Of a stretch of DNA of 7,070 nucleotides, positions 1 to 6,949 are shown piece after piece. The notes beneath the pieces are model-generated. The model had not been told where the DNA came from, searched no databases, and saw only the letters and a program-made list of their open reading frames with translations. This DNA is from Candidatus Microgenomatus auricola (GTDB lineage Bacteria > Patescibacteriota > Patescibacteriia > UBA9570 > XYC2-FULL-38-9). The translations under genes and the position numbers were made by a program. Location of the stretch: positions 1 through 7,070 of the forward strand of contig SBBP01000165.1 of NCBI GenBank assembly GCA_005239655.1, read 5' to 3'. Within the stretch, counting starts at the first letter, position 1. Each line of letters begins with the position of its first letter.

Positions 1-447
1 AACTGCACAGAAGGTACAAAATTTATCACACCCATTTTGAATGGGAATTAACGCCTTGAACGCTGAACTTCGACGGGGCGAAATCGCCCAGAAACTCTTC
101 GGTGCGGCGACGCCGTACTCCTCAAGCATCCGTGGCATCTGCGGTACTTGGTCGAGTTTCACCACCAAATCAAACAACTTCAAAAATTTCTTTTCGTCGG
201 CCGGTAAAATACACCCCGACACAAATGTGACCAACTGTTCCTTTGCTTTTCGCTGATTCCACAGATGCACCTTCCCATAAATACGATCGATTGCGGATTG
301 GCGAATCGAACAGGCGATGATACCAATCAGATGTGCTTCTTGCTCCGTGGCCGCGGCAGAATATCCAATCGAATCTAAAACGCCAGCAATACGCTCAGCA
401 TCAGCTTTGTTTGTCGCGCACCCCAATGGAATCAAAAAATATTTCAT
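1..447 (-). CDS. miaB: MiaB-type tRNA methylthiotransferase (N-terminal 149 codons, runs off the window)
   Basis: This gene is open from an ATG at 447-445 to the left edge, so only the first 149 residues are visible. The N-terminal UPF0004 domain shows its three iron-sulfur cysteines: C10 (LGCATNKADAER), C46 (ACSIRQSAIDRIYGK) and C79 (VSGCILPAD). The radical SAM motif CxxxCxxC follows at C140, C144 and C147 (QNGCDKFCTFCAV). In this family two [4Fe-4S] clusters and S-adenosylmethionine add a methylthio group. MiaB acts on i6A37 next to the anticodon of tRNAs reading UNN codons. The CSIRQSA.DR.YGK stretch favours MiaB over RimO (ribosomal protein S12) or MtaB (t6A), but the diagnostic C-terminal part and TRAM domain lie outside the window. 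'GCATN' replaces the more usual 'GCQMN'. The gene starts 39 bases after the thrS stop and probably shares its transcript. No clear Shine-Dalgarno sequence precedes the ATG. An upstream ATG at 455-453 is out of frame and stops at once. Confidence 0.9.
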   Translation of the reverse strand, partial: MKYFLIPLGCATNKADAERIAGVLDSIGYSAAATEQEAHLIGIIACSIRQSAIDRIYGKVHLWNQRKAKEQLVTFVSGCILPADEKKFLKLFDLVVKLDQVPQMPRMLEEYGVAAPKSFWAISPRRSSAFKALIPIQNGCDKFCTFCAV

Positions 448-486
448 GCGTGCATGACTATACCAGTTTTACTGTTCACGGTCAAT

Positions 487-2247
487 CTACAATTGAAGCG
501 ACTTGTCTTTGATCAACTGTTGTGCGTTTTTGATAAACTCGTCTTTCGCAATCGGTTTTGCTTCTTTTTCGCCACGCATACGCACCATCAAGTCAGCGGA
601 CTCCATTTCCTTATCACCGATCACCAGCATGTAGGGATGTTTCATCTTTGCGGCCTTGCGAATCTTATTGCCGACCGTTTCATTCGAATCATCAATTTCA
701 ATACGCAAACCTGCATCGCGGAACTCCTGAGCCAATTTTTCACAGAACTCAACATGGCTGCTGCCAACAGAAATCAGCATCACATGCGTCGGAGATAACC
801 ACAGTGGAAACTCGCCGGCGTAACGCTCGATCAAAAACGCCATGGTGCGCTCAATTGCTCCGATTGACGAACGGTGGATGACAATCGGTTGAACGTCTTT
901 TCCGTTCGCATCCGTATACACCACCTTGAACCGGTGTGGCAAGCAGAAATCATACTGCACCGTAAACGCTGTATCTTCCTTCCCCATCACATTCTTCATT
1001 TGCACATCGATTTTCGGTCCGTAGAAGGCCGCTTCTTTTTCTGCTTCGAAAAACGGTACCCGCAATTCCTTCAACACTTCACGTAAAACCTGTTCGCCAC
1101 GATCCCACAACGCATCGTCTTTAAAGTACTTCTCGTCATCAGTGCGATCGCCGAGCGACAAACGATAGCGATAATCCTCACCAGCCTTCATACCAAAAAT
1201 ATTCGTGAAGTATTCAATCAAATCAATCACGCGCTTGATTTCCTCCTTTGCCTTGTCAGGCTCGACAAAGATATGCGCATCTGCCAGCGAGAAGCTACGC
1301 ACACGGAGCAAACCCGTTAACTCGCCAGATTTTTCATACCGATACAACTGGGCAATTTCGGCATATCGTAAGGGCAATTCACGGTAACTCCGCAGACGGC
1401 TTTGGAACAGCTGAAAATGATGTGGGCAGGTCATGGGACGCATAATCATTTCATCCTCATCAACCTGCATCGTTGGATACATGGTGTCCTTGTAGTACGG
1501 AAAGTGCCCTGAGGTGCGATATAAGTCCACTCGCGCAATATCTGGCGTATAGACGTGTTTGTACCCACGCTTGATTTCCTCATCAACCACTGCGCGCTCT
1601 AACTCACGCCGTATCGTTGAACCACGTTCCGTGAAGAGCGGCAAACCCTTGCCCACCAAATCAGAAAACACAAACAAATCCAAATCCTTGCCCAGTTTAC
1701 GATGATCACGTAGGCGCGCCTGTTCCAAGCGATCTAAATGCGCGTGCAATCCATCCTTGGAGGGGAAGCACGTCCCATAAATACGCGTCAACATTTTGTT
1801 CTTCTCGTCACCGCGCCAGTAGGCTCCCGCAACAGAAAGGAGTTTGAAATGCCGCAATTCTTTTTTGGGATCCTCTGCATGCCCACCTTTACACAAATCC
1901 AAAAAGTTGCCCGGATCGTTTTCAGTAATCATTTTGCCTGACTGGGCAAACTCTTCAATCAGTTCCAACTTATAAGGGTTATCTGCAAAATCTTTCCTCG
2001 CTTGTTCGACAGACACTTCTCGTGCCACAAATTCGCTCCACGTTTTCAAAATCTCACGCATTTTTTCTTCTATCTGCGCAAAATCTTTTTCGGACAGTGT
2101 AACATCGCCCATATCAAAATCCTGATAAAAACCGTTCTCGATCGATGGACCGATGGCGTTCTTTGCGTTCGGCCAAATCTGTTTCACTGCCGCAGCCAGC
2201 AAATGCGCACACGAATGGCGCAGGTGTTCCAATTGTTCTTCGTTCAT
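487..2247 (-). CDS. thrS: Threonyl-tRNA synthetase lacking the N-terminal TGS domain
   Basis: Class II synthetase of 586 residues that charges tRNA-Thr in the cytoplasm. The N2 editing domain (about 1-170) begins almost at the first residue and keeps its four characteristic residues: H11 and H15 (HSCAH), C119 and H123 (CKGGH). This domain hydrolyses Ser-tRNA-Thr in the family. The catalytic core (about 185-485) has the zinc ligands C274 (PMTCPHHF), H325 (ADAHIF) and H458 (VIHRSSIGAIER). Motif 2 lies around 294-318 and motif 3 around 457-490. The C-terminal anticodon-binding domain (about 487-586) includes GLRIEIDDSNETVGNKIR and YMLVIGDKE. E. coli ThrRS is about 640 residues; the difference is the roughly 60-residue TGS domain, absent here. 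I chose the ATG at 2247-2245. A 25-codon in-frame extension to a TTG at 2322 is possible on paper, but those bases form the T-box antiterminator and terminator hairpins, so the extension is not protein. The ATG sits 6 bases after the terminator U-tract, with only GAGAG as a poor, too-close ribosome site. Stop is TAG. Confidence 0.96.
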   Translation of the reverse strand: MNEEQLEHLRHSCAHLLAAAVKQIWPNAKNAIGPSIENGFYQDFDMGDVTLSEKDFAQIEEKMREILKTWSEFVAREVSVEQARKDFADNPYKLELIEEFAQSGKMITENDPGNFLDLCKGGHAEDPKKELRHFKLLSVAGAYWRGDEKNKMLTRIYGTCFPSKDGLHAHLDRLEQARLRDHRKLGKDLDLFVFSDLVGKGLPLFTERGSTIRRELERAVVDEEIKRGYKHVYTPDIARVDLYRTSGHFPYYKDTMYPTMQVDEDEMIMRPMTCPHHFQLFQSRLRSYRELPLRYAEIAQLYRYEKSGELTGLLRVRSFSLADAHIFVEPDKAKEEIKRVIDLIEYFTNIFGMKAGEDYRYRLSLGDRTDDEKYFKDDALWDRGEQVLREVLKELRVPFFEAEKEAAFYGPKIDVQMKNVMGKEDTAFTVQYDFCLPHRFKVVYTDANGKDVQPIVIHRSSIGAIERTMAFLIERYAGEFPLWLSPTHVMLISVGSSHVEFCEKLAQEFRDAGLRIEIDDSNETVGNKIRKAAKMKHPYMLVIGDKEMESADLMVRMRGEKEAKPIAKDEFIKNAQQLIKDKSLQL

Positions 2248-2253
2248 ACTCTC

Positions 2254-2282
2254 AAAAAAATAAAAACCCCATTCTCTTGGGG
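2254..2282 (-). terminator. Intrinsic terminator of the thrS leader (T-box-controlled)
   Basis: On the minus strand CCCCA (2282-2278) pairs with TGGGG (2271-2267) around a six-base loop. A thirteen-base U-tract interrupted by one A follows (2266-2254). The stem can be lengthened by G-U pairs between the preceding GGG and the first Us. Its 5' arm is the same sequence that closes the antiterminator helix (CCCAA, 2281-2277), so the two structures are mutually exclusive. Because the U-tract ends 6 bases before the thrS ATG, this is a switch in front of thrS and not the end of the upstream gene's message. Confidence 0.85.
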
Positions 2283-2325
2283 CCCTTCCGGGCGGTTCCA
2301 CCCAATTTCCTTTATGATGCAAAGG
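2277..2325 (-). promoter_or_regulatory. T-box riboswitch expression platform (stem III-like hairpin plus antiterminator) for thrS
   Basis: The minus strand carries the conserved T-box core GGGTGGAACCGC. It folds exactly like a T-box antiterminator. Lower helix: TTGGG (2305-2301) with CCCAA (2281-2277). Bulge: TGGAACC (2300-2294). Upper helix: GCCC (2293-2290) with GGGC (2285-2282), capped by a GGAA loop. In known T-boxes the first four bulge bases pair with the NCCA end of uncharged tRNA; here UGGA would select a tRNA ending in UCCA. Three bases upstream is a stem III-like hairpin, CCTTT (2325-2321) with AAAGG (2313-2309) around a seven-base loop. The position directly before thrS implies sensing of uncharged tRNA-Thr: low charging favours the antiterminator and thrS transcription. 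A normal Stem I with a Thr specifier codon is not evident between the upstream stop codon and this element, so the complete sensing domain is unproven. Confidence 0.85.
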
Positions 2326-2352
2326 CGCACCACAAAAGCACTCTTGAAAAGA

Positions 2353-2381
2353 AGTGTACTCCCTTCACTGTGCAATGTCAA
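2353..2381 (-). promoter_or_regulatory. Predicted sigma70-type promoter for thrS
   Basis: A perfect -35 box TTGACA (2381-2376) is followed by a 17-base spacer and TACACT (2358-2353), which matches four of six -10 consensus bases. The -35 box begins one base after the stop codon of the upstream gene. Transcription would start near 2345, giving a leader of about 98 bases before the thrS ATG. The -10 box is weak. If this is the main promoter, the T-box transcript has only about 20 bases upstream of the stem III-like hairpin. Confidence 0.5.
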
Positions 2382-2382
2382 A

Positions 2383-3534
2383 CTATTCAATCCTCACCGT
2401 AATATTATCCGGAAGCCGTGGTGTTCGTGTCACCCAAAATGGTGAAAATTCAACAGAAACCGATTCCACCTCAGTAAACGACCGTAGGTAGGCATCAACC
2501 TCGGCACTCGTTTTGTTGAGCAGCTGGTCACGATCGAGGATTTCATGTTCATCAGTAATCACCAACGGAGCTTGTACGATAATGCTCAGGTCAGCGTTCG
2601 TAGCGTCTTCATGCAACTGATCAAATGCAACTCGAATGTGCTCTGTTGTCAGATCAGATTGCAACGCCATCCCCTCAGGAATAGAATCGGCAATTGCAGA
2701 TTCAATGAATTCCACAAGTGCAGACGTATCCAATACGGGGAGCGCTACAGTCACGCCTTGTGTCGCGGTAAATGAACTAGCCTCATCACCAGCAACAACA
2801 CTGACTTCGTCAGAGGTCACCGCGACTATACTCCCTGCGCTTGGAATAAATGGATCCGGCGGCAAACCTTCACGACTGCGTAACTCTTCAGTAAATCGCT
2901 GTTGCGCTTCGTCGAGTACACTCTGCTGCGCCGCCAGTTTTGCGTTTGCAATATCATTCTGCGTTACAACACCGACATTCAATTCACCACCAGTCATCGC
3001 ACTGCTGCTCGTCGCATAAATATCATCTTTCAACCCTTCCCACAACGCAACGATTTCAAACCGCGATGGACCGATGTCGCCCGAAACACCCTCTTGATCG
3101 GCCTCAACAGGAACATCAACTGATCCACCGGCAGGAACAACAACAAATTCCTTTGTACGGAACAACACCCCTTCAGTCGAAAGCAGCCGTGTCGTTACGG
3201 CAAGTGGTTGGTCTGCTGAGTAGTTGTTTACAATCGTCACTGTACCCGATGACTTTCCACTCCGCGATTCTGTTGAAGTAATATCCGTATACGTTGCAGT
3301 TCCTTCCGCGTCTGTTAGCAAAATTGTTCCTCCAAGTTCTTGCACCGTCGACGTCAGTGTGATTTCCGTTGTCACTTCATGTGCAACAACTACAATTGTA
3401 GTTTTCGCAAACGAAAAATAGAGAATCAAAATAACGAGTAGGGCGGTGAGCAAAACAAACCCTCCCACAATTTTATTATAATATTTCTCGATGCGTGAAC
3501 CTCCAAGTGTATGTATTTTTTTCTTTGTTGCCAT
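2383..3534 (-). CDS. Single-pass membrane-anchored beta-rich protein, baseplate J-like flavour, function unknown
   Basis: This gene encodes 383 residues. A lysine-rich N-terminus (MATKKK) leads to one hydrophobic segment at about 23-43 (GGFVLLTALLVILILYFSFA). There is no signal-peptidase site that I can defend, so I read it as an N-in anchor with most of the protein outside the membrane. Residues 44-190 are Thr/Val/Ser-rich and look all-beta; the stretch SSGTVTIVNNYS, then VPAGGSVDVPVEADQEGVSG, resembles the middle domain of baseplate J/gp47-like proteins often annotated in CPR genomes. Residues 192-222 form a likely amphipathic helix or short coiled coil. The C-terminal 130 residues are acidic and mixed alpha/beta. 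No cysteine, catalytic motif, LPXTG or lectin motif was seen. The ATG lies 5 bases after the dnaE stop with no strong Shine-Dalgarno sequence, which suggests co-transcription and possible translational coupling with dnaE. The family resemblance is from memory of style, not a search, and does not imply a phage. Confidence 0.8.
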   Translation of the reverse strand: MATKKKIHTLGGSRIEKYYNKIVGGFVLLTALLVILILYFSFAKTTIVVVAHEVTTEITLTSTVQELGGTILLTDAEGTATYTDITSTESRSGKSSGTVTIVNNYSADQPLAVTTRLLSTEGVLFRTKEFVVVPAGGSVDVPVEADQEGVSGDIGPSRFEIVALWEGLKDDIYATSSSAMTGGELNVGVVTQNDIANAKLAAQQSVLDEAQQRFTEELRSREGLPPDPFIPSAGSIVAVTSDEVSVVAGDEASSFTATQGVTVALPVLDTSALVEFIESAIADSIPEGMALQSDLTTEHIRVAFDQLHEDATNADLSIIVQAPLVITDEHEILDRDQLLNKTSAEVDAYLRSFTEVESVSVEFSPFWVTRTPRLPDNITVRIE

Positions 3535-3539
3535 TACAT

Positions 3540-6500
3540 TTATGCTACCACACGAACCGCTTCATGTCCAAGAAGCTGTTGAATTTTCGGCGCGCACTGC
3601 AGAGAAACCGTTGTATGTGTATCAATGGTTTTCTCCTGAACAGCTAAAAACGCAGGAACATCGCCCGGGTGGGCGCGCAGGAGTTCCGTCACCTGGATAA
3701 ACGTCGTTTTCTTCACGTGTGCAGGCATCACGACATAGAGTTTCATCTGTTCAGGACGAAATGTCTGCGCCTCCTCAACCAGAATCTTCACTGTACCGTC
3801 TTTGTCATCCAACGTACCACGCAACATCAACAAGCTATCCTCAACCCACAGATGTGTCGTTCGTTTGAGTACTTTGGGAAAGACAATGCCCTCAATTTCA
3901 GCGGTGTGATCAGCAAACCCAACGAAAAACATCGGCTCTCCTGCTTTTGTTGTGACTCGTTTCACACTGGTCACCATTCCGATCAGCGAAATTTGTCGAC
4001 CCGAAGGATGCTCCTTCAGTGTGTTAAATGGCGATGAAAGATATTGTAACGCACTGGCGTGCGGCTCAAGCGGATGGCCTGAAAGAAAAAGGCCCAGCAA
4101 CTCTTTTTCCCAATCCAGTTTTGTGCGTTCACGAACCGGTGGAGCAGGGGAGAGCGTCATGCGCGGCTGTTGCTCTGGTGCAAGGGCACCAAACAAGTTT
4201 CGTTGACCTGAGGACACTTCTGCCTGCTGACGCTTTGCATACTGGAGCAGCACGTCGATATTCATCAGCATCTGGTTGCGCTCGCCGAGACTATCCAACG
4301 CACCAACTTTGATCAAACTCTCCAACGATTTCTTGTTGAGATCCTTATCATGCACACGACTCAATAGGTCTTCTAATCTCCGAAATGGTCCACGCGTGTT
4401 TCGCTCAGCAATAATGACATCGATAATATGCTCACCTAAATTTTTGATCGCCTGCAGTCCAAAACGGATGTCTGAAAGTTTTTCTGATGCCTCGCCACGT
4501 ACAACAACAGAAAACGATGGCTGACTTTCATTCACATCTGGGGGAAGCACGCGAATGCCCAGTGACTGTGCATGATGCACTTCAATCGCCACGCGATCGG
4601 AATCAGCGTGATCAGCACTCAGCAGTGCAGCCATAAACTGAGCGGGATAGTGGGCTTTCAGATACGCGGTACGGTAAGCGATCATGGCATAGCATGCGGC
4701 ATGGGAACGATTAAACCCATAGCGGGCAAATGGCAAAATAAAATCCCAAATTTTTTGCGCATTGTTTTTTGTGATGCCATGTCGCACCATACCTTCCATC
4801 AGCAACGCTCCCTGTTCATCAAGCAAGGCTTTATTCTTTTTTGCAACGGCTTTGCGGAGTGTGTCGGCCTGACCATACGAAAATCCTGCAAGCTGCCGAG
4901 CAATTTCTGATACCTGTTCCTGGTAGACCGCAATGCCATACGTTCGGCTGAGAATCGGCTTTAACCGCTCATCAAGATAGGTAATGGCACGACGACCATG
5001 CTTGCCATCGATGTAGTGCGGAATAAACTCCATTGGGCCAGGGCGATAGAGCGACACCATCGCAATGATGTCCTCAAACTCCGTCGGCTGGAGTTGTTTC
5101 AAATACCGACGCATCCCAGAACTTTCAAGTTGGAAGACGCCGATGGTGTTCGCCGCTTGGAGCAGTGCGAACGTTGCGTCATCCTGCAGCGAAATCTGAT
5201 TCATATCAACGCGCACTCCAAGAGATGCCGCAATTTCATCGAGCGTTTTCTCAATAATCGTCAAATTTTTTAAACCCAAAAAATCCATTTTCAGCAGCCC
5301 GAGGGCCTCAATCGGCTTCATGGAATACTGTGTAATGACCGTGCGGCTCTCTGCATCAGCGTACTGCAGCGGTACATGCTTCGTGAGTGGGCCTTTGGTG
5401 ATCACCACGGCGCACGCATGCGTCGATGTGTGACGTGCGACCCCTTCCAATTTTTTTGCAACAGTCAACAGCCGCTCAGCGTCTGGATCCTGCGCCACAA
5501 GTGTTGCAAGCTCTGGAACATGCGCCAATGCATCGTGCAGTGTTGCGAACATCGGAATCATTTTGGCGATGCGATCACAGTAACCGTAGGAAAAACCCAT
5601 CACCCGCCCCACGTCACGCACTGCAGCCCGTGCGGCCATTGTTCCAAAAGTGATAATCTGCGCAACGTGGTCCTTTCCGTATTTTTCTTCAACATAGCGC
5701 AGCACATCATCGCGACGGATGTCCGCAAAATCCGTATCGATATCGGGTTGCGATACACGTTCAGGATTGAGAAAACGCTCAAAGAGCAACTGATAATGGA
5801 TGGGGTCAATGTCGGTAATGTTCGTCAAATACGAGACGAGCGATCCCGCTGCAGATCCACGTCCCGGACCAACGGCGATGCCTTGCTGCTTGGCCCAATT
5901 CACAAAATCCTGAACAATCAAAAAGTATGATGCAAAACCAGTTTTCTGAATGACATCTAACTCATACTCCAGCCGCTGCAGGACAGCGGGTGTCGCTGTA
6001 CCAAACCGACGCTGCACACCTTCGACACACAACTCTCGAAGTCGCTCGTCTGCATTCACCGAGTCTGGCAATCGAACCGCCGGCATCTGAATCACACCAA
6101 ACTGCAATTCAATATTCACACGTTCAGCAATCTTCAGCGTGTTATCCACAGCACCAGGAAAGTCGATAAATCGTTCGCGCATGTGTTGTGCGGTCGCAAG
6201 AGAGTAGTCACCGTCGCGCATACTCAATCGGCTCGTATCAGATAAAAGGCTTTTGGTTTGAATGCACACCAGAACATCTTGCGCCTCGCGGTCCTCAAGG
6301 TGAATATAATGCGAATCCGCTGTTGCAACAAGTGGAATGCCGAGCCGATGATGAAGTTCGAGTAATGCGCTATTCACGACCGCTTGGTCGGGAGTATGTG
6401 GATTATGTTGGACTTCCATGAAATAGCGATCCGGTCCAAACACCGTATAAAATTTGTGTGCGACAGCTTCTGCTCGCTGCATGTCGTGATTCCGAACTGC

Positions 6501-6926
6501 TCGTGCGAGTTCGCCGGAAAGGCACCCGCTGAGCACAATCAACCCTTCGCGGTGTGCTGAGAGCAGATCAAAGTCGATGCGTGGCTTGTAGTAAAAACCC
6601 TCAAGATGAGCGATGGTCGCAAGCTGTACCAAATTTTCATACCCCGTTGTGTTCTCCGCAAGCAGGATGAGATGATATGGCCGCTCTCGCGGATCACGAT
6701 CAGCAATGGTTTTTGGTGCCACATAGGCCTCGATCCCGATGATCGGTTTGATACCGTGCGCCTTCGCTTCTTGGTAAAATTCAATCGCACCGTAGAGATT
6801 GCCATGATCGGTCAACGCAACCGCCGGCATTCCCATGCGCTGGACTGCCGAAACTAACTCTGGAATTTTCGGAATACCATCGAGCAGCGAATAATGACTA
6901 TGCGTATGCAAGTGTACAAATGACAT
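3540..6926 (-). CDS. dnaE: DNA polymerase III subunit alpha (DnaE) with intact PHP domain
   Basis: Full-length replicative C-family polymerase of 1128 residues (E. coli 1160). The N-terminal PHP domain (about 1-275) keeps what appear to be all nine metal ligands: H5, H7, D16, H41, E66, H107, C135, D204 and H206. E. coli DnaE has lost several of these. An intact PHP domain suggests the metal-dependent 3'-5' exonuclease described for some bacterial DnaE proteins. The palm carries the catalytic aspartates D395 and D397 (QPDIDTDF) and D548 (KMDFLGL), plus the nucleotide-binding GPGRGSAAGS at 353-362. Fingers and the beta-binding region follow. Tandem helix-hairpin-helix lies around 820-880, a candidate clamp-binding motif QRNLF at 908-912, and an OB fold around 975-1055. 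No intein or exonuclease insertion is present. The ATG at 6926-6924 is fixed by an in-frame TGA at 6947-6945 with no other start between. No Shine-Dalgarno sequence is visible. It is the first gene of a minus-strand run and is divergent from the plus-strand gene at 6977. Confidence 0.98.
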   Translation of the reverse strand: MSFVHLHTHSHYSLLDGIPKIPELVSAVQRMGMPAVALTDHGNLYGAIEFYQEAKAHGIKPIIGIEAYVAPKTIADRDPRERPYHLILLAENTTGYENLVQLATIAHLEGFYYKPRIDFDLLSAHREGLIVLSGCLSGELARAVRNHDMQRAEAVAHKFYTVFGPDRYFMEVQHNPHTPDQAVVNSALLELHHRLGIPLVATADSHYIHLEDREAQDVLVCIQTKSLLSDTSRLSMRDGDYSLATAQHMRERFIDFPGAVDNTLKIAERVNIELQFGVIQMPAVRLPDSVNADERLRELCVEGVQRRFGTATPAVLQRLEYELDVIQKTGFASYFLIVQDFVNWAKQQGIAVGPGRGSAAGSLVSYLTNITDIDPIHYQLLFERFLNPERVSQPDIDTDFADIRRDDVLRYVEEKYGKDHVAQIITFGTMAARAAVRDVGRVMGFSYGYCDRIAKMIPMFATLHDALAHVPELATLVAQDPDAERLLTVAKKLEGVARHTSTHACAVVITKGPLTKHVPLQYADAESRTVITQYSMKPIEALGLLKMDFLGLKNLTIIEKTLDEIAASLGVRVDMNQISLQDDATFALLQAANTIGVFQLESSGMRRYLKQLQPTEFEDIIAMVSLYRPGPMEFIPHYIDGKHGRRAITYLDERLKPILSRTYGIAVYQEQVSEIARQLAGFSYGQADTLRKAVAKKNKALLDEQGALLMEGMVRHGITKNNAQKIWDFILPFARYGFNRSHAACYAMIAYRTAYLKAHYPAQFMAALLSADHADSDRVAIEVHHAQSLGIRVLPPDVNESQPSFSVVVRGEASEKLSDIRFGLQAIKNLGEHIIDVIIAERNTRGPFRRLEDLLSRVHDKDLNKKSLESLIKVGALDSLGERNQMLMNIDVLLQYAKRQQAEVSSGQRNLFGALAPEQQPRMTLSPAPPVRERTKLDWEKELLGLFLSGHPLEPHASALQYLSSPFNTLKEHPSGRQISLIGMVTSVKRVTTKAGEPMFFVGFADHTAEIEGIVFPKVLKRTTHLWVEDSLLMLRGTLDDKDGTVKILVEEAQTFRPEQMKLYVVMPAHVKKTTFIQVTELLRAHPGDVPAFLAVQEKTIDTHTTVSLQCAPKIQQLLGHEAVRVVA

Positions 6927-6948
6927 AGGAGTCTTCGTATGATATCAT
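6920..6948 (+). promoter_or_regulatory. Predicted promoter for the divergent plus-strand gene
   Basis: On the plus strand ATGACA (6920-6925, five of six matches to TTGACA) and TATCAT (6943-6948, five of six matches to TATAAT) are separated by exactly 17 bases. Transcription would begin near 6955, about 20 bases before the ATG at 6977. The -35 box covers the dnaE start codon, so RNA polymerase bound here should interfere with dnaE transcription. Confidence 0.45.
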
Positions 6949-6949
6949 A
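6938..6949. promoter_or_regulatory. 12-bp perfect palindrome in the dnaE divergent promoter region
   Basis: TATGATATCATA reads the same on both strands. It offers TATGAT/TATCAT -10-like hexamers in both directions, 18-23 bases before the dnaE ATG and 29-34 bases before the plus-strand ATG. On the dnaE side I find no matching -35 box at 16-19 bases. It may be a shared -10 element, a repressor half-site pair, or chance in an AT-rich spacer. Confidence 0.35.

Noticed and set aside
41..256. 71-codon plus-strand frame at the left edge
   Set aside because: The minus strand here encodes the MiaB-type protein with all expected cysteines; the plus frame is its shadow.
448..486. Small hairpin CAGT-AAA-ACTG between thrS and miaB as a terminator
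   Set aside because: The stem is only four pairs with a three-base loop and no U-tract follows; read-through into miaB is more likely.
454..798. 114-codon plus-strand open frame opposite the thrS 3' end
   Set aside because: It is antisense to the conserved ThrRS anticodon-binding domain and has no promoter or recognisable motif.
2248..2322. In-frame 25-codon N-terminal extension of ThrRS from a TTG at 2322
   Set aside because: These bases are the T-box antiterminator, the terminator hairpin and its U-tract; the encoded residues are low in sense and do not resemble a TGS domain. ThrRS homology begins right after the ATG at 2247.
2312..2368. Possible attenuation leader peptide (GTG at 2368 or 2341, ending at TAA 2314-2312)
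   Set aside because: It contains no threonine codons, has no ribosome site, and ends inside the stem III-like hairpin. The T-box explains the leader better.
2383..3534. Phage origin suggested by the baseplate J-like flavour
   Set aside because: It has a membrane anchor, is a single gene amid housekeeping genes, and no other phage gene is near.
5376..5930. 184-codon plus-strand open frame inside dnaE
   Set aside because: It lies wholly antisense to a strongly conserved part of DnaE, has no recognisable domain and is Cys/His/Arg-rich as expected of a shadow frame.
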